The notes under the pieces were generated by a model. The model ran no database searches. It worked only from the letters and a program-made list of their open reading frames with translations, and was not told where the DNA came from. A stretch of DNA of 64,000 nucleotides, taken from Methyloterricola oryzae (GTDB lineage Bacteria; Pseudomonadota; Gammaproteobacteria; Methylococcales; Methylococcaceae). The stretch is taken from NCBI RefSeq assembly GCF_000934725.1, contig NZ_JYNS01000004.1:186001-250000 (forward strand), read 5' to 3'. Position numbers and translations under genes: made by a program. Shown here in pieces: positions 37,981 through 46,414 of this stretch (its first letter is position 1; each line of letters opens with the position of its first letter).

Positions 37981-38003
37981 CAAGACACCTGAATTGCAGC
38001 CAC

Positions 38004-38026
38004 AAAAAATGGGCGCAAGGCCCATT
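38004..38026 (-). terminator. Intrinsic terminator in the rimP leader (attenuator-like)
   Basis: On the minus strand AATGGGC, a 5-base loop and GCCCATT are followed directly by more T residues: a 7-bp stem with a U-run, only about 24 bases before the rimP ATG. A second, weaker hairpin with GCCC/GGGC and six T residues lies upstream at 38052-38070. As no minus-strand gene lies upstream, these sit inside the operon leader and must be read through. Confidence 0.7.
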
Positions 38027-38135
38027 GTTGTTATTTTTCCCGTTAAAAACGAAAAAAGCCCATAAGGGCCACTTCCGGACTCGGCACTCCACCAGCAACG
38101 CCAGCGGGCAGCCCGGCTTACGCTAAAGATGGCCT

Positions 38136-38144
38136 ACTATACCA
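38136..38144 (-). promoter_or_regulatory. Extended -10 promoter of the rimP operon
   Basis: On the minus strand TGG-TATAGT (38144-38136) is an extended -10 element with a 5/6 -10. The -35 at 17 bases (TTTAAT) is poor, as expected for extended -10 promoters. It would start a leader of about 150 bases ahead of rimP. Confidence 0.55.
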
Positions 38145-38237
38145 GAGTGCCCGGACGAATTAAAGTCCAAGTTGCCGGCTACGGCGCCAGGGCGGAACCT
38201 GCAATCGACGGTGGCATTGAAATTCACGGCGGGAGCA

Positions 38238-38618
38238 ATGCAGATCATGAAAACAGAGTATGAGAAAGTGCAGCCTTATCAAACCAAGGATGGTTCAGAA
38301 ATCCGCGAACTCATGCACCCTGCCCTGCATGGCAACCGCCGGCAGAGCCTGGCGGAGGCCGTCGTCGCGCCGGGCGCCACCACCTTGCTGCATCGCCATC
38401 ACGAAACCGAGGAACTGTATCACATCACCCACGGGCACGGACTGATGACCTTGGGCGATGCACGTTTCGAGGTAAAGCCGGGCGATACAGTGGCCATTCT
38501 CCCAGGCACGCCGCACCGAATCGAGAATACGGGACATAACCCCCTGCACATACTGTGTGCCTGCTCGCCGCCTTATGCCCACGACGATACCGAAATCCTG
38601 GTCCAGGATTTAGCCTGA
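38238..38618 (+). CDS. Small cupin-domain protein
   Basis: The 126-residue protein is a single cupin barrel. The metal-binding first motif is seen in LLHRHHETEELYHITHGHG (His, His, Glu, His) and the second in PGDTVAILPGTPHRIENTG (His). ATG 38238 has GGGAG directly upstream. Such single-domain cupins include isomerases, dioxygenase-like and sensor proteins, so no reaction can be named. It is divergent from the rimP operon and stands alone, 83 bases before the adaptor gene. Confidence 0.85.
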   Translation: MQIMKTEYEKVQPYQTKDGSEIRELMHPALHGNRRQSLAEAVVAPGATTLLHRHHETEELYHITHGHGLMTLGDARFEVKPGDTVAILPGTPHRIENTGHNPLHILCACSPPYAHDDTEILVQDLA

Positions 38619-38665
38619 AAGGCCCGCAGCCTGTGCACCCGCATGCGAGACCTCGCGCTTTTCGC

Positions 38666-38671
38666 TATAGT
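38666..38671 (+). promoter_or_regulatory. Possible -10 element for the adaptor-RND genes
   Basis: TATAGT lies 31 bases before the ATG at 38702. No convincing -35 is paired with it. It supports the choice of ATG 38702 over longer frames. Confidence 0.35.
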
Positions 38672-38701
38672 GCCCGGGTTTCGACCCTGCTGCCCTCGAG
38701 G

Positions 38702-39733
38702 ATGATCCAGATTCTGCTGCCCCTGCTCATCGCGCTGCAACTCGCCCCTGCCTGGACAGCCGCCGCCGAACGGGACGCAGATGAGCCGGCCACCAGCGCC
38801 TTGGCCGCACCAGCGTCGAGCGCCGGAGCGGCCACCGTAAGCCTGAGCGATGACGGCCAGGCCCTGGCCGGCATACAGACCGCCCCCCTGCAGGCGCTGG
38901 AACTGGAGGATGAGTCCCGTGCTTACGGCAAGGTGCTGGACATGCAGGAATTGCTGAGCCTGCGCGCGCGCTACCGCGCCGCCCTGTCGGAACTCACCAT
39001 CGCCGAGGCCCAGTTCAAGGTGGCGCGGAGCAGCTACGAACGGATTTCTCATCTGCATCGGGAGTCCATCATACCCACCCGCGATCTGATCCAGGCCGAG
39101 GCGCAACTGGCATCGGAACAGGCGCGCTGCGAAGGTTTTCGCCGCAATCTGCAGGAGGTGCGCGAAGAGGCGCTGCAATCCTGGGGTGGAGAACTCTTCC
39201 GCCAGGCCGTCGAGCGCGAATCGCCCCTGTTTCACAGCCTGCTGGAGCGCTCACGCGTGCTGCTGCTGGTAAGCCTGCCTCCGGGCCATGCCAGGCCCGA
39301 GACGTACCGTCGAATCAAGGTCGCGCTATCGGGAGAGCGCCAGCAGGCGCGGGAAGCCGAACTGGTTTCCCCGGCCCCCCGTACCGACGAAACCACCCAA
39401 GGCGAAACCTGGTTCTACGCCGCGCCTGCTGCCGGCCTGCGCTCAGGGATGCGCGTGGACATATGGCTTCCCGACGCGGGCGCGCGTCAAAGCGGCGTGC
39501 TCATCGCCCTGAGTGCCATCGTATGGCATGTAGGCCGTCCCTGGGCTTACATCCAGGCGGGTGCTACCCAGTTCGTACGCCGCCCCATCGGGCCCCACCG
39601 CGATCTCGGCGGCGCCTGGTTTGTCCAGCAGGGGTTCGAGGCCGGCGAATCCGTGGTCGTCGTCGGCGGACAGACCTTGCTGTCCGAGGAACTCCGACCG
39701 CAGACACACGCCAAAGACGGGGACGACGACTGA
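38702..39733 (+). CDS. RND-pump periplasmic adaptor, atypical
   Basis: The product of 343 residues begins with a signal peptide (MIQILLPLLIALQLAPAWTA). It has a helical hairpin (LLSLRARYRAALSELTIAEAQF through LIQAEAQLASEQARCEGFRR) and a C-terminal part with AWFVQQGFEAGESVVVVGGQTLLSEEL, the usual end of CusB/CzcB-type adaptors. The flanking lipoyl-like motif with paired Gly-x-Val segments is not obvious, so it may be reduced or divergent. Its stop overlaps the pump start by one base (TGATG). It should link the inner-membrane pump to an outer-membrane channel, which is not encoded here. Confidence 0.8.
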   Translation: MIQILLPLLIALQLAPAWTAAAERDADEPATSALAAPASSAGAATVSLSDDGQALAGIQTAPLQALELEDESRAYGKVLDMQELLSLRARYRAALSELTIAEAQFKVARSSYERISHLHRESIIPTRDLIQAEAQLASEQARCEGFRRNLQEVREEALQSWGGELFRQAVERESPLFHSLLERSRVLLLVSLPPGHARPETYRRIKVALSGERQQAREAELVSPAPRTDETTQGETWFYAAPAAGLRSGMRVDIWLPDAGARQSGVLIALSAIVWHVGRPWAYIQAGATQFVRRPIGPHRDLGGAWFVQQGFEAGESVVVVGGQTLLSEELRPQTHAKDGDDD

Positions 39734-42700
39734 TGCTGTCCACCGTCGTGCGCCTCGCCATCCGCCGCAGCGGCGTAGTGATGGCCGTGGCGCTATTGCT
39801 CCTGGCTTACGGCGGCTACCGCATCAAGGAAGCGAGTCTGGACATCTTCCCGGAATTCGCCGCCAAGCGGGTAGTGATTCAGACGGAGGCGCCAGGTCTC
39901 TCGCCGGAACAGGTGGAGAAACTGGTGACCCTGCCGCTGGAGCGCAGCCTGGCTGGCCTGCTGGGCCTTTTGACGATACGCTCCGAATCGCTGCAAGGTC
40001 TATCGGTGGTAACGCTGGTGTTCGACGAGGACACCGACGTCTACCGCAACCGTCAGATGGTCAACGAGCGCCTGACCCCGTTGCAGGGTCTGCTGCCGCC
40101 AGGCATCGGGCCGCCGGTCACGGTGCCGCTGTCTTCCTCATCGGCCACGGTGCTGACCTTGGGCCTGGAATCGGAAAGCCTGAGCCTCATGGACCTGCGC
40201 AGTCTGGTGGACTGGAACCTGGTGCCGAGACTGCTGTCGGTGCCGGGCGTGGCCGACGTCAATGTCTTCGGCGGTGACGTCCGCCAGTTGCAAGTGCAGA
40301 TCGACCCCAACCGCCTCCGACGACTGGGCCTGGGCCTGAATGAGGTCCTGCTTGCGGCCCAGCAGGCCACCGGCATGCGCGGCGCCGGGTTCGTGGAAAA
40401 TGACAACCAGCGCATCAGCCTGCAGGTGACGGGCCTGCCCGATGCCGCGGAGTCGTTGCGGGACGTGGTGCTGGCGCGCAAGGACGGCGTGAACGTGACC
40501 CTGGGCGATGTGGCCGAAGTTAAGGCGGCGCCGCGGGTTCCCATCAGCGCCGCCGCCATCGGCGGGCGGCCCGGCATCGTGATGATGGTCATCGGCCAGT
40601 ACCAGGCCAACACCCTGCGCGTCTCCCGCGACGTAGAGGCGGTGCTCAAGACCTACGAGCCCTTGCTCGCGAAGCAGGGCATCCGCCTGCATCCTCACCT
40701 TTTTCGCCCCGCCGACTACATCGAACGCTCTCTGAGCAACCTGGCAGGCCATCTGCTCATTGGCGGGGTGCTAGTGCTGGTGATCCTCTACCTGTTTCTA
40801 TTCGACTGGCGCGCGGCCTTCATTTCGGCGCTGGCCATCCCCCTCTCCCTGCTCGGCGCAACCCTGGTGCTGCTGCAGTTCGGCGTGAACCTGAACATCA
40901 TGGTCCTCGGAGGATTAGCCATCGCCCTGGGCGAGGTGGTGGACGACGCCATCATCGATACCGAGAACATCTTCCGCAGGCTGCGCGAAAACCGCAGCGC
41001 CTCCCATCCCAGGAGCGTTATGCGCGTGGTCTACGCGGCTTCCATGGAAGTGCGTGGCTCGGTGGTCTACGCCAGCTTTATCGTGTCCCTGGCCTTCGTG
41101 CCCTTGTTGAGCCTGAACGGCGTGGCCGGTCGCCTGTTCGCGCCTTTGGGCGAAGCCTATATCCTGGCGATCCTGGCCTCACTCGCCGTGGCTCTCAGCG
41201 TCACCCCGGCCCTGTGTTACCTGATCCTCGGCCAATATCCCGGCGCCCTGGAGGCGCCGCCGCTGATACGCCGGATGCAACCGGGCTACCAGCGGCTTCT
41301 GCTCGCCGCCACCGCGCGCCCGCAGGAAACCCTGGTCCTGGGAGCCATCGTCTGCTGCGCCGGCCTGGTCCTGGCTCCTACCCTGGGCGGAAGCTTTCTG
41401 CCGGAGCTGCGTGAGGGCCATTACATCGTCCACACCAGCAGCATCACAGGCACGTCCCTCGCGGAGTCCTTGCGCACGGGTGGCCGGTTGACCGAGACGT
41501 TCCTGAAGATTCCCGGCGTCGAGTCCGTTTCGCAATGGGCAGGGCGCGCCGAGCGTGGCGCCGACACCTACGGCAGTCACTACAGCGAATATGAGGTGCG
41601 CCTCGCCCCCCTATCCGGAGCTGGGCAGCAGGCCGTGCTGGACCGGCTGCGTGCCCTCTTGAATAGCTTCCCCGGCCTACTGTACGAGGCCAACACCTTT
41701 CTGACCGAACGCATCGACGAAACCATCTCCGGATACACCTCGCCCGTGGTGATCAACCTCTATGGCGACGATTTGGGGGAACTGGATGCCAAGGCACGTG
41801 AAGTGCTCAAACTCATGCAAGCCGTGCGCGGCGCGGCGGACGCCCAGTTGCGTTCACCCACCGGCGCGCCCTTGCTGCAGGTGAGGCTGCGTCCGGAACG
41901 GCTGGCGGCGGTCGGCCTCCGCCCCCTGGAAGCCGCCGAGGCCGTCCAGATCGCCTACGACGGCCGCGTCGTGGGCCGGTACTTCGAGAATAGCCGCACC
42001 CACGACGTGAGCGTGATCCTGGCGCCCACTCACCGCCAGCAAGTGGAAAGCGTCGCCCGGCTTCCCTTGAAAACGCCCGACGGCGTCATGCTCAGCCTGG
42101 GCGATGTAGCCGACATTCAGCAGATCGGCGACCGCTACAACATCCTGCACCTGGGCGCTCAGCGGGTGCAGACCATCACCTGTCAGGTGCAGGGGCGTGA
42201 CATGGACGGCTTCATCCGCGAACTGCGCGAGCGGGTCGTGCACGAGGTGGCATTTCCTCCCGGCATGTACCCCGAATTCACCGGCGCCGCGGTGGAGCAG
42301 TCCACCGCCAAGCGCGCCCTGATCGTGCAGGCCTTGCTCGCCGGCGCGGGCATCCTGATCCTGACATACCTGGCACTCGGGAGCCTGCGGAATACCCTGC
42401 TGACCCTGGTGAACCTCCCCTTCGCCCTGGTTGGTGGCGTTTTGGGCGCGCTCATGACCGGGTCGGCGCTTTCCGTGGGCTCCATGGTGGGATTCGTGAC
42501 CCTGTTCGGCATCACCCTGCGCAACGCCATCATGCTGGTTTCGCATTACCGGCACCTGGTGGAACGCGAACATCGCGCCTGGGACCTGGACACCCTGGTG
42601 CTTGGCGCGCGTCAGCGCCTGCCGTCCATATTGATGACAGCCCTGGTCACGGCGCTGGCCATGCTACCCATTGCAGTGAACAGCGACAATCCGGGACGGG

Positions 42701-42867
42701 AAATCATGGGCCCCATGGCCGCGATCATCGTCGGCGGCCTGACCTCGTCCACAGCCCTCAACTTGCTGGTGCTGCCGGCGGTACTTTGGCGCTGGGGAAG
42801 TTTTGCGGGGGAAGATCGGGGCGGCAACAGTCCGGGTGCGCATCGCTCACCCCCGCCATCTGCCTAG
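39733..42867 (+). CDS. HME-type RND efflux pump (CzcA/CusA-like)
   Basis: The 1044-residue transporter has the RND layout: TM1 at the N-terminus, a large periplasmic loop, TM2-6, a second loop and TM7-12. The N-terminal EASLDIFPEFAAKRVVIQTEAPGLSPEQVEKLVTLPLE (read as FPE-F, EAPGLSPEQVE, TLPLE) and TM4 GEVVDDAIIDTENIFRRLRE with its Asp pair are as in heavy-metal pumps. Proton-driven export of metal ions is likely but unproven; the methionine cluster typical of CusA was not evident. It is translationally coupled to the adaptor. No metal-sensing regulator is adjacent. Confidence 0.87.
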   Translation: MLSTVVRLAIRRSGVVMAVALLLLAYGGYRIKEASLDIFPEFAAKRVVIQTEAPGLSPEQVEKLVTLPLERSLAGLLGLLTIRSESLQGLSVVTLVFDEDTDVYRNRQMVNERLTPLQGLLPPGIGPPVTVPLSSSSATVLTLGLESESLSLMDLRSLVDWNLVPRLLSVPGVADVNVFGGDVRQLQVQIDPNRLRRLGLGLNEVLLAAQQATGMRGAGFVENDNQRISLQVTGLPDAAESLRDVVLARKDGVNVTLGDVAEVKAAPRVPISAAAIGGRPGIVMMVIGQYQANTLRVSRDVEAVLKTYEPLLAKQGIRLHPHLFRPADYIERSLSNLAGHLLIGGVLVLVILYLFLFDWRAAFISALAIPLSLLGATLVLLQFGVNLNIMVLGGLAIALGEVVDDAIIDTENIFRRLRENRSASHPRSVMRVVYAASMEVRGSVVYASFIVSLAFVPLLSLNGVAGRLFAPLGEAYILAILASLAVALSVTPALCYLILGQYPGALEAPPLIRRMQPGYQRLLLAATARPQETLVLGAIVCCAGLVLAPTLGGSFLPELREGHYIVHTSSITGTSLAESLRTGGRLTETFLKIPGVESVSQWAGRAERGADTYGSHYSEYEVRLAPLSGAGQQAVLDRLRALLNSFPGLLYEANTFLTERIDETISGYTSPVVINLYGDDLGELDAKAREVLKLMQAVRGAADAQLRSPTGAPLLQVRLRPERLAAVGLRPLEAAEAVQIAYDGRVVGRYFENSRTHDVSVILAPTHRQQVESVARLPLKTPDGVMLSLGDVADIQQIGDRYNILHLGAQRVQTITCQVQGRDMDGFIRELRERVVHEVAFPPGMYPEFTGAAVEQSTAKRALIVQALLAGAGILILTYLALGSLRNTLLTLVNLPFALVGGVLGALMTGSALSVGSMVGFVTLFGITLRNAIMLVSHYRHLVEREHRAWDLDTLVLGARQRLPSILMTALVTALAMLPIAVNSDNPGREIMGPMAAIIVGGLTSSTALNLLVLPAVLWRWGSFAGEDRGGNSPGAHRSPPPSA

Positions 42868-42884
42868 AAGCGGCGCGGACGTGG

Positions 42885-43361
42885 TTATGGCGTCAGCGTC
42901 ACGTAGAATTGATTGAGCACCTGCACCGAACTGACCTGGCTGTCATTACCGATACGCTCGAGCAGCGGGCCGATGGCCTGGCCAGGCGCCTTTTGAAAGA
43001 CAACACACTGCCGGCCCAGCACCGCCAACGGCCACTCCTTGATCGGGGTGATGCCGTAACGTTTGGCCAGTTGCATGGTCATGGGCTCAAAGTCGGCACG
43101 CGTGGCGGTGGCCGGCGCCGTCGGTTGTTTATCATGGCCTGACGACCCCGCCTCGAAGGTCACAACGATCTGCTGCGGGGCGCTGGATTCATCGGCGGTC
43201 GTGCCGCTCACCTTGGCGTCACCCTCTGGACCCGCGGCCGCGGGCAGGCTGACGAGCATCCCGAAAGCGACAACGCAAACCATAAGGCACCGGCCGATGC
43301 GATTGTGGTGGGAGGGGTTGTCCTTCTCGCCAGGCGAACGGCGGCAGATGCCAGGCATCAT
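42885..43361 (-). CDS. Secreted stand-alone S8-peptidase-propeptide-like protein
   Basis: The product of about 158 residues has a signal peptide (CLMVCVVAFGMLVSLPAAA) and a Ser/Thr/Ala-rich linker. Its final 70 residues, LAKRYGITPIKEWPLAVLGRQCVVF to VSSVQVLNQFYVTL, resemble the inhibitor/chaperone propeptide found in front of subtilisin-type proteases in related bacteria. No protease domain follows: the gene stops there, and the next gene is a converging pump. ATG 43361 is used because AGAGG lies just upstream; the adjacent ATG 43358 is equivalent. It may be a secreted protease inhibitor or a propeptide acting in trans. Assignment is from memory of the family. Confidence 0.65.
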   Translation of the reverse strand: MMPGICRRSPGEKDNPSHHNRIGRCLMVCVVAFGMLVSLPAAAGPEGDAKVSGTTADESSAPQQIVVTFEAGSSGHDKQPTAPATATRADFEPMTMQLAKRYGITPIKEWPLAVLGRQCVVFQKAPGQAIGPLLERIGNDSQVSSVQVLNQFYVTLTP

Positions 43362-43631
43362 GGACCTCTCGCTCTTGAATTTGGCTTCCAGCATGTTTTG
43401 TCTCGGACGGGGTGGCATTCACCGGATGCGACCCGATTCCAGCGTGGGCCTCAACCGATTGTCACACGAGTGTGACAGTTACCCTTGAATCCCCGAATTC
43501 TGTAAAAAGGTTTAATCACTTTGAAAAAAACATGGTTCCCTGAAAGTCCGACCCGTCAGGCACGCCGCATGGCCCAATCCACGTTTCCGGGCTATGTTTA
43601 GCCCTCTGGTCCAGACTCCAAGCGCCCGTTG
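43362..43631. other. Divergent intergenic region with an operator-like palindrome
   Basis: It separates the secreted propeptide-like gene from the MFS permease gene. A perfect palindrome lies at 43460-43477. The stretch 43490-43540 is A-rich and could contain promoters, but I could not pair -35 and -10 elements. There is no gene. Confidence 0.5.
43460..43477. promoter_or_regulatory. Palindrome TGTCACA-N4-TGTGACA
   Basis: TGTCACA, four bases (CGAG) and TGTGACA form a perfect 18-base dyad about 100 bases upstream of the secreted protein gene and 155 before the MFS gene. The half-site order is the reverse of a CRP box. It shares the TGTCA core with the palindromes at 23587-23630. Confidence 0.5.
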
Positions 43632-44936
43632 ATGACATCCGCCGACCCGCCCATCAGCCAGAACGCCGCGCCCCCCTACCGCAAGGCAGCGAGGCGCCTG
43701 ATCCCGTTTCTGTTCGTCCTGTACCTGGCAGCCTTCATCGACCGGGTCAACGTCGGCTTCGCCAAACTGCAGATGGCCAGCGACCTGGAACTCAGCGAAA
43801 CGGACTTCGGATTCGGGGCCGGCATCTTTTTTCTTGGCTATTTCGCGCTAGAAGTGCCCAGCAACCTGTTGCTGTTGCGCTTCGGCCCGCGCCTGGCCTT
43901 TGCCCGCATCGTACTGCTCTGGGGATTCATTTCCTTGGCCATGGCCCTGGTCCACGACAAGTGGTCGTTCTATGGCTTGCGCCTGGCCCTGGGGATGGCG
44001 GAGGCGGGGTTCTTTCCCGGGGTCATCCTTTATTTGACCTTCTGGTTTCCGGCCCAGCAAAGAGCAAGGTCCACCGCCCTGTTCATGACCGCCCTGGCGA
44101 TCGCCGGAGTCATTGGAGGCCCGCTGTCTGGCCTCATCATGGAAAAACTGGATGGCTGGACAGGCCTGCGCGGCTGGCAGTGGCTGTTCATCCTGGAGGG
44201 TGCGCCGGCCATCCTGATGGGGATCGCCTGCCTTTGGTTTCTGGACGACGGGCCGGCCACGGCGCGCTGGCTAACCGACGACGAAAAGCTAGCCATCCGG
44301 CGCGATCTGGAAACGGACAGGCTGGCGCGGGAGCGTGCGGGTCACGAGCAGGATTTCCTGCGCGGCCTCAGAAATCAGCGGTTGTGGCTGCTTGCCTTGG
44401 TCTACATGCTACTGGTTACCGGCATCTACGGCGTGTCGTTCTGGCTGCCGCAGATTTTGCACGACTTGGAGCAGGGTGGCCTGATGGTAACCGGCTGGCT
44501 GTCGATGATCCCCTACCTGTGCGCCTGCGCCGTCATGATCCTGGTAGGCCGCAGTTCCGATCTGAGGGATGAGCGCCGTTGGCATGTGGCAGGTAGCGCG
44601 GTGGCCGGTGGTATGGGGCTCGCCCTATGCGGGCTGTTTTTGCACGCGCCGGTTCCGGCGATCGCGGGGCTCTCCCTCGCCACCGCCGGCATCTTTGCCG
44701 CCCTGGCCACCTTCTGGTCGCTCCCCACGGCCTTTCTCAGCGGGACAGCCGCCGCAGGCGGCATCGCTTTGATAAATGCCATCGGCAACCTGGGCGGTTA
44801 CCTGGGACCTGTCATGGTGGGCTGGGCGCGGCAGTTCACCGGCAGCGTGGAATCCGGCCTGCTCGCGATCGCGGCGGGGCTGATCCTGGCAGCCCTGCTG
44901 GTGGCGGCCGGCTTCAGACCTCGCCCTTCTGGATAG
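43632..44936 (+). CDS. MFS permease of the anion:cation symporter type
   Basis: The 434-residue protein has twelve predicted membrane segments. The N-terminus (LFVLYLAAFIDRVNVGFAKLQM) with the D-R-N-GFA motif and the loop RLALGMAEAGFFPGVILYLTFWFP are signatures of the ACS family, which takes up organic anions such as phthalate, tartrate and hexuronates. ATG 43632 is used (TTG 43629 is adjacent). No catabolic genes are beside it, so the substrate is not indicated. It converges with rimI, 16 bases apart. Confidence 0.85.
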   Translation: MTSADPPISQNAAPPYRKAARRLIPFLFVLYLAAFIDRVNVGFAKLQMASDLELSETDFGFGAGIFFLGYFALEVPSNLLLLRFGPRLAFARIVLLWGFISLAMALVHDKWSFYGLRLALGMAEAGFFPGVILYLTFWFPAQQRARSTALFMTALAIAGVIGGPLSGLIMEKLDGWTGLRGWQWLFILEGAPAILMGIACLWFLDDGPATARWLTDDEKLAIRRDLETDRLARERAGHEQDFLRGLRNQRLWLLALVYMLLVTGIYGVSFWLPQILHDLEQGGLMVTGWLSMIPYLCACAVMILVGRSSDLRDERRWHVAGSAVAGGMGLALCGLFLHAPVPAIAGLSLATAGIFAALATFWSLPTAFLSGTAAAGGIALINAIGNLGGYLGPVMVGWARQFTGSVESGLLAIAAGLILAALLVAAGFRPRPSG

Positions 44937-44952
44937 GGCGCGGCCGGGGCGC

Positions 44953-45489
44953 CTAAAGCATCCTGGCCAGTACCAGCGCGTCTTCCCGGCCGGTTTTCGC
45001 CGGATAGTAGCCTTTCCGGGTGCCAATCTCGTTGAAGCCCATGTCCAGGTAGAGCTTGACCGCCCGCGTGTTGGAAGGCCGCACCTCGAGTATCATCATC
45101 TCGGCACGGTGACCCTTGGCCACCCGCATCAACTGCTCCAGCATCAGCCGGCCGTAGCCGCGGCCCTGATGCGAAGGCGCGATGCAGATATTGAGGATAT
45201 GGGATTCCCCGGCGCCCACGGTGACAATGCCGTAGGCCACGATCACCCCCGCCTTCTCGGCCACCCAGCAGCAGTAGCCGACCTTCAGGCAATCCTTGAA
45301 GGTGACCGGCTCCCAAGGAAATTCATAGGCGCTTTCCTCGATCTCCTGTACGGCTTTCAGGTCCACCTTGCGCATGGGCCGAAATTGCAGGTCCGCCTTT
45401 TCCACCAGGGAGGGAAAGTGCTTGGCGTAGAAGTCCTTTTCCGCGTCGTACTCGAGCCACTTCTTGAAGCTGTCCAACATACCGGTCAT
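44953..45489 (-). CDS. rimI: Ribosomal-protein S18-alanine N-acetyltransferase, extended
   Basis: RimI acetylates the N-terminus of ribosomal protein S18. The GNAT core starts near residue 36 (RPMRKVDLKAVQEIEESAYEFPW) and has the acetyl-CoA loop HQGRGYGRLM and the C-terminal EVRPSNTRAVKLYLDMGF. The protein is 178 residues, about 30 longer than E. coli RimI because of an N-terminal extension (MLDSFKKWLEYDAEKDFYAK). ATG 45489 or 45480 are both possible. It follows the uracil-DNA glycosylase gene by 13 bases. tsaB, a frequent neighbour, is not here. Confidence 0.9.
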   Translation of the reverse strand: MTGMLDSFKKWLEYDAEKDFYAKHFPSLVEKADLQFRPMRKVDLKAVQEIEESAYEFPWEPVTFKDCLKVGYCCWVAEKAGVIVAYGIVTVGAGESHILNICIAPSHQGRGYGRLMLEQLMRVAKGHRAEMMILEVRPSNTRAVKLYLDMGFNEIGTRKGYYPAKTGREDALVLARML

Positions 45490-45502
45490 CTATCGTCTGC
45501 GG

Positions 45503-46408
45503 TTACGGGTTTTGGCGAAGGGTGCCGAGCGCCAGGCGCAAATCGTCCCAGGCGCGGCGCTTCTCCGTGGGCGTTCGTAAAAGATAGGCGGGATGATACG
45601 TCACCACCAGGGGGATTTGTTCGTAGCGATGCACCTGCCCACGCAGCTTGCCGATGGTCAGGTTGGTCTTGAGCAGGTTTTGCGCGGCGATGCGGCCCAC
45701 GGCCAGAATGATGCGAGGCTTGATCAGAGCCACTTGCTGCTTGAGATAGCCCTCGCAGGCGGAGGCCTCATCGGCCTGGGGATCGCGATTGCGGGGCGGG
45801 CGGCATTTCAGGATATTGGCGATGTACACCTGCTCCCGGCTCAGTCCGATGGCCCGGAGCATCTCGTTGAGCAGCATCCCTGCGGGCCCGACGAAGGGCT
45901 CGCCGCGCAGGTCCTCCTGTTCGCCCGGTGCTTCGCCGATGATCATCCATTGCGCCTCCCGGTTGCCGACGCCGAACACCGTCTGGGTGCGCGACTGATG
46001 GAGCGCGCAGGCGGTGCAGGCGGCGACGCGCCGTTCCAGGGACTCCCAGTCCAGGGGTTCGGGCGACAGGGTATCCTGAACTTGGTCAGGCTCCGGCTCA
46101 TCGGGCGCCGGCACCCAGCCGTCCTCCTCCAGGGGCCAGGGAATGTCGTCATCCGCTGGCCAGTCGGCGGAAGCGGCGAACTCCAAAACGCCTGGCGCCT
46201 GAGCCGGGATTTCCGGCTCCACGATGGCAGTCTCCGTGGCGGTCCCGGTACCCTCCGCCTCCAGCGGCAACTCGACCACCGATTCCTCCGGGGTGGGCGG
46301 GTGCTCGTCCGCCGAGCCAATCACATGGGGCGGAGCCCGGCGTGCCTTCCATACCTGAATGCCCATGGCATCCAGATAGGCCAGCCGCTTGTGCTCCGCC
46401 GACGCCAT
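45503..46408 (-). CDS. Family 4-type uracil-DNA glycosylase
   Basis: The enzyme removes uracil from DNA. The C-terminal 170 residues have the iron-sulphur cysteines CTAC, LKCRPP and SACEGYL, the catalytic block IIGEAPGEQEDLRGEPFVG and HPAYLL. The N-terminal 130 residues form an acidic, Pro/Glu-rich linker preceded by a short conserved start (EHKRLAYLDAMGIQVW), as in the SPO1 polymerase-related branch seen in many proteobacteria. It lies between leuA and rimI on the same strand. Confidence 0.9.
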   Translation of the reverse strand: MASAEHKRLAYLDAMGIQVWKARRAPPHVIGSADEHPPTPEESVVELPLEAEGTGTATETAIVEPEIPAQAPGVLEFAASADWPADDDIPWPLEEDGWVPAPDEPEPDQVQDTLSPEPLDWESLERRVAACTACALHQSRTQTVFGVGNREAQWMIIGEAPGEQEDLRGEPFVGPAGMLLNEMLRAIGLSREQVYIANILKCRPPRNRDPQADEASACEGYLKQQVALIKPRIILAVGRIAAQNLLKTNLTIGKLRGQVHRYEQIPLVVTYHPAYLLRTPTEKRRAWDDLRLALGTLRQNP

Positions 46409-46414
46409 GGCGCC

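Noticed and set aside
38027-38136. Initiator tRNA gene in front of rimP, as in E. coli
   Set aside because: The minus strand here shows no cloverleaf, no T-loop consensus and no CCA end; only a short leader with hairpins.
43460-43477. CRP-binding site
   Set aside because: CRP sites read TGTGA-N6-TCACA. Here the halves are in the opposite order (TCACA then TGTGA), so it is a different dyad.
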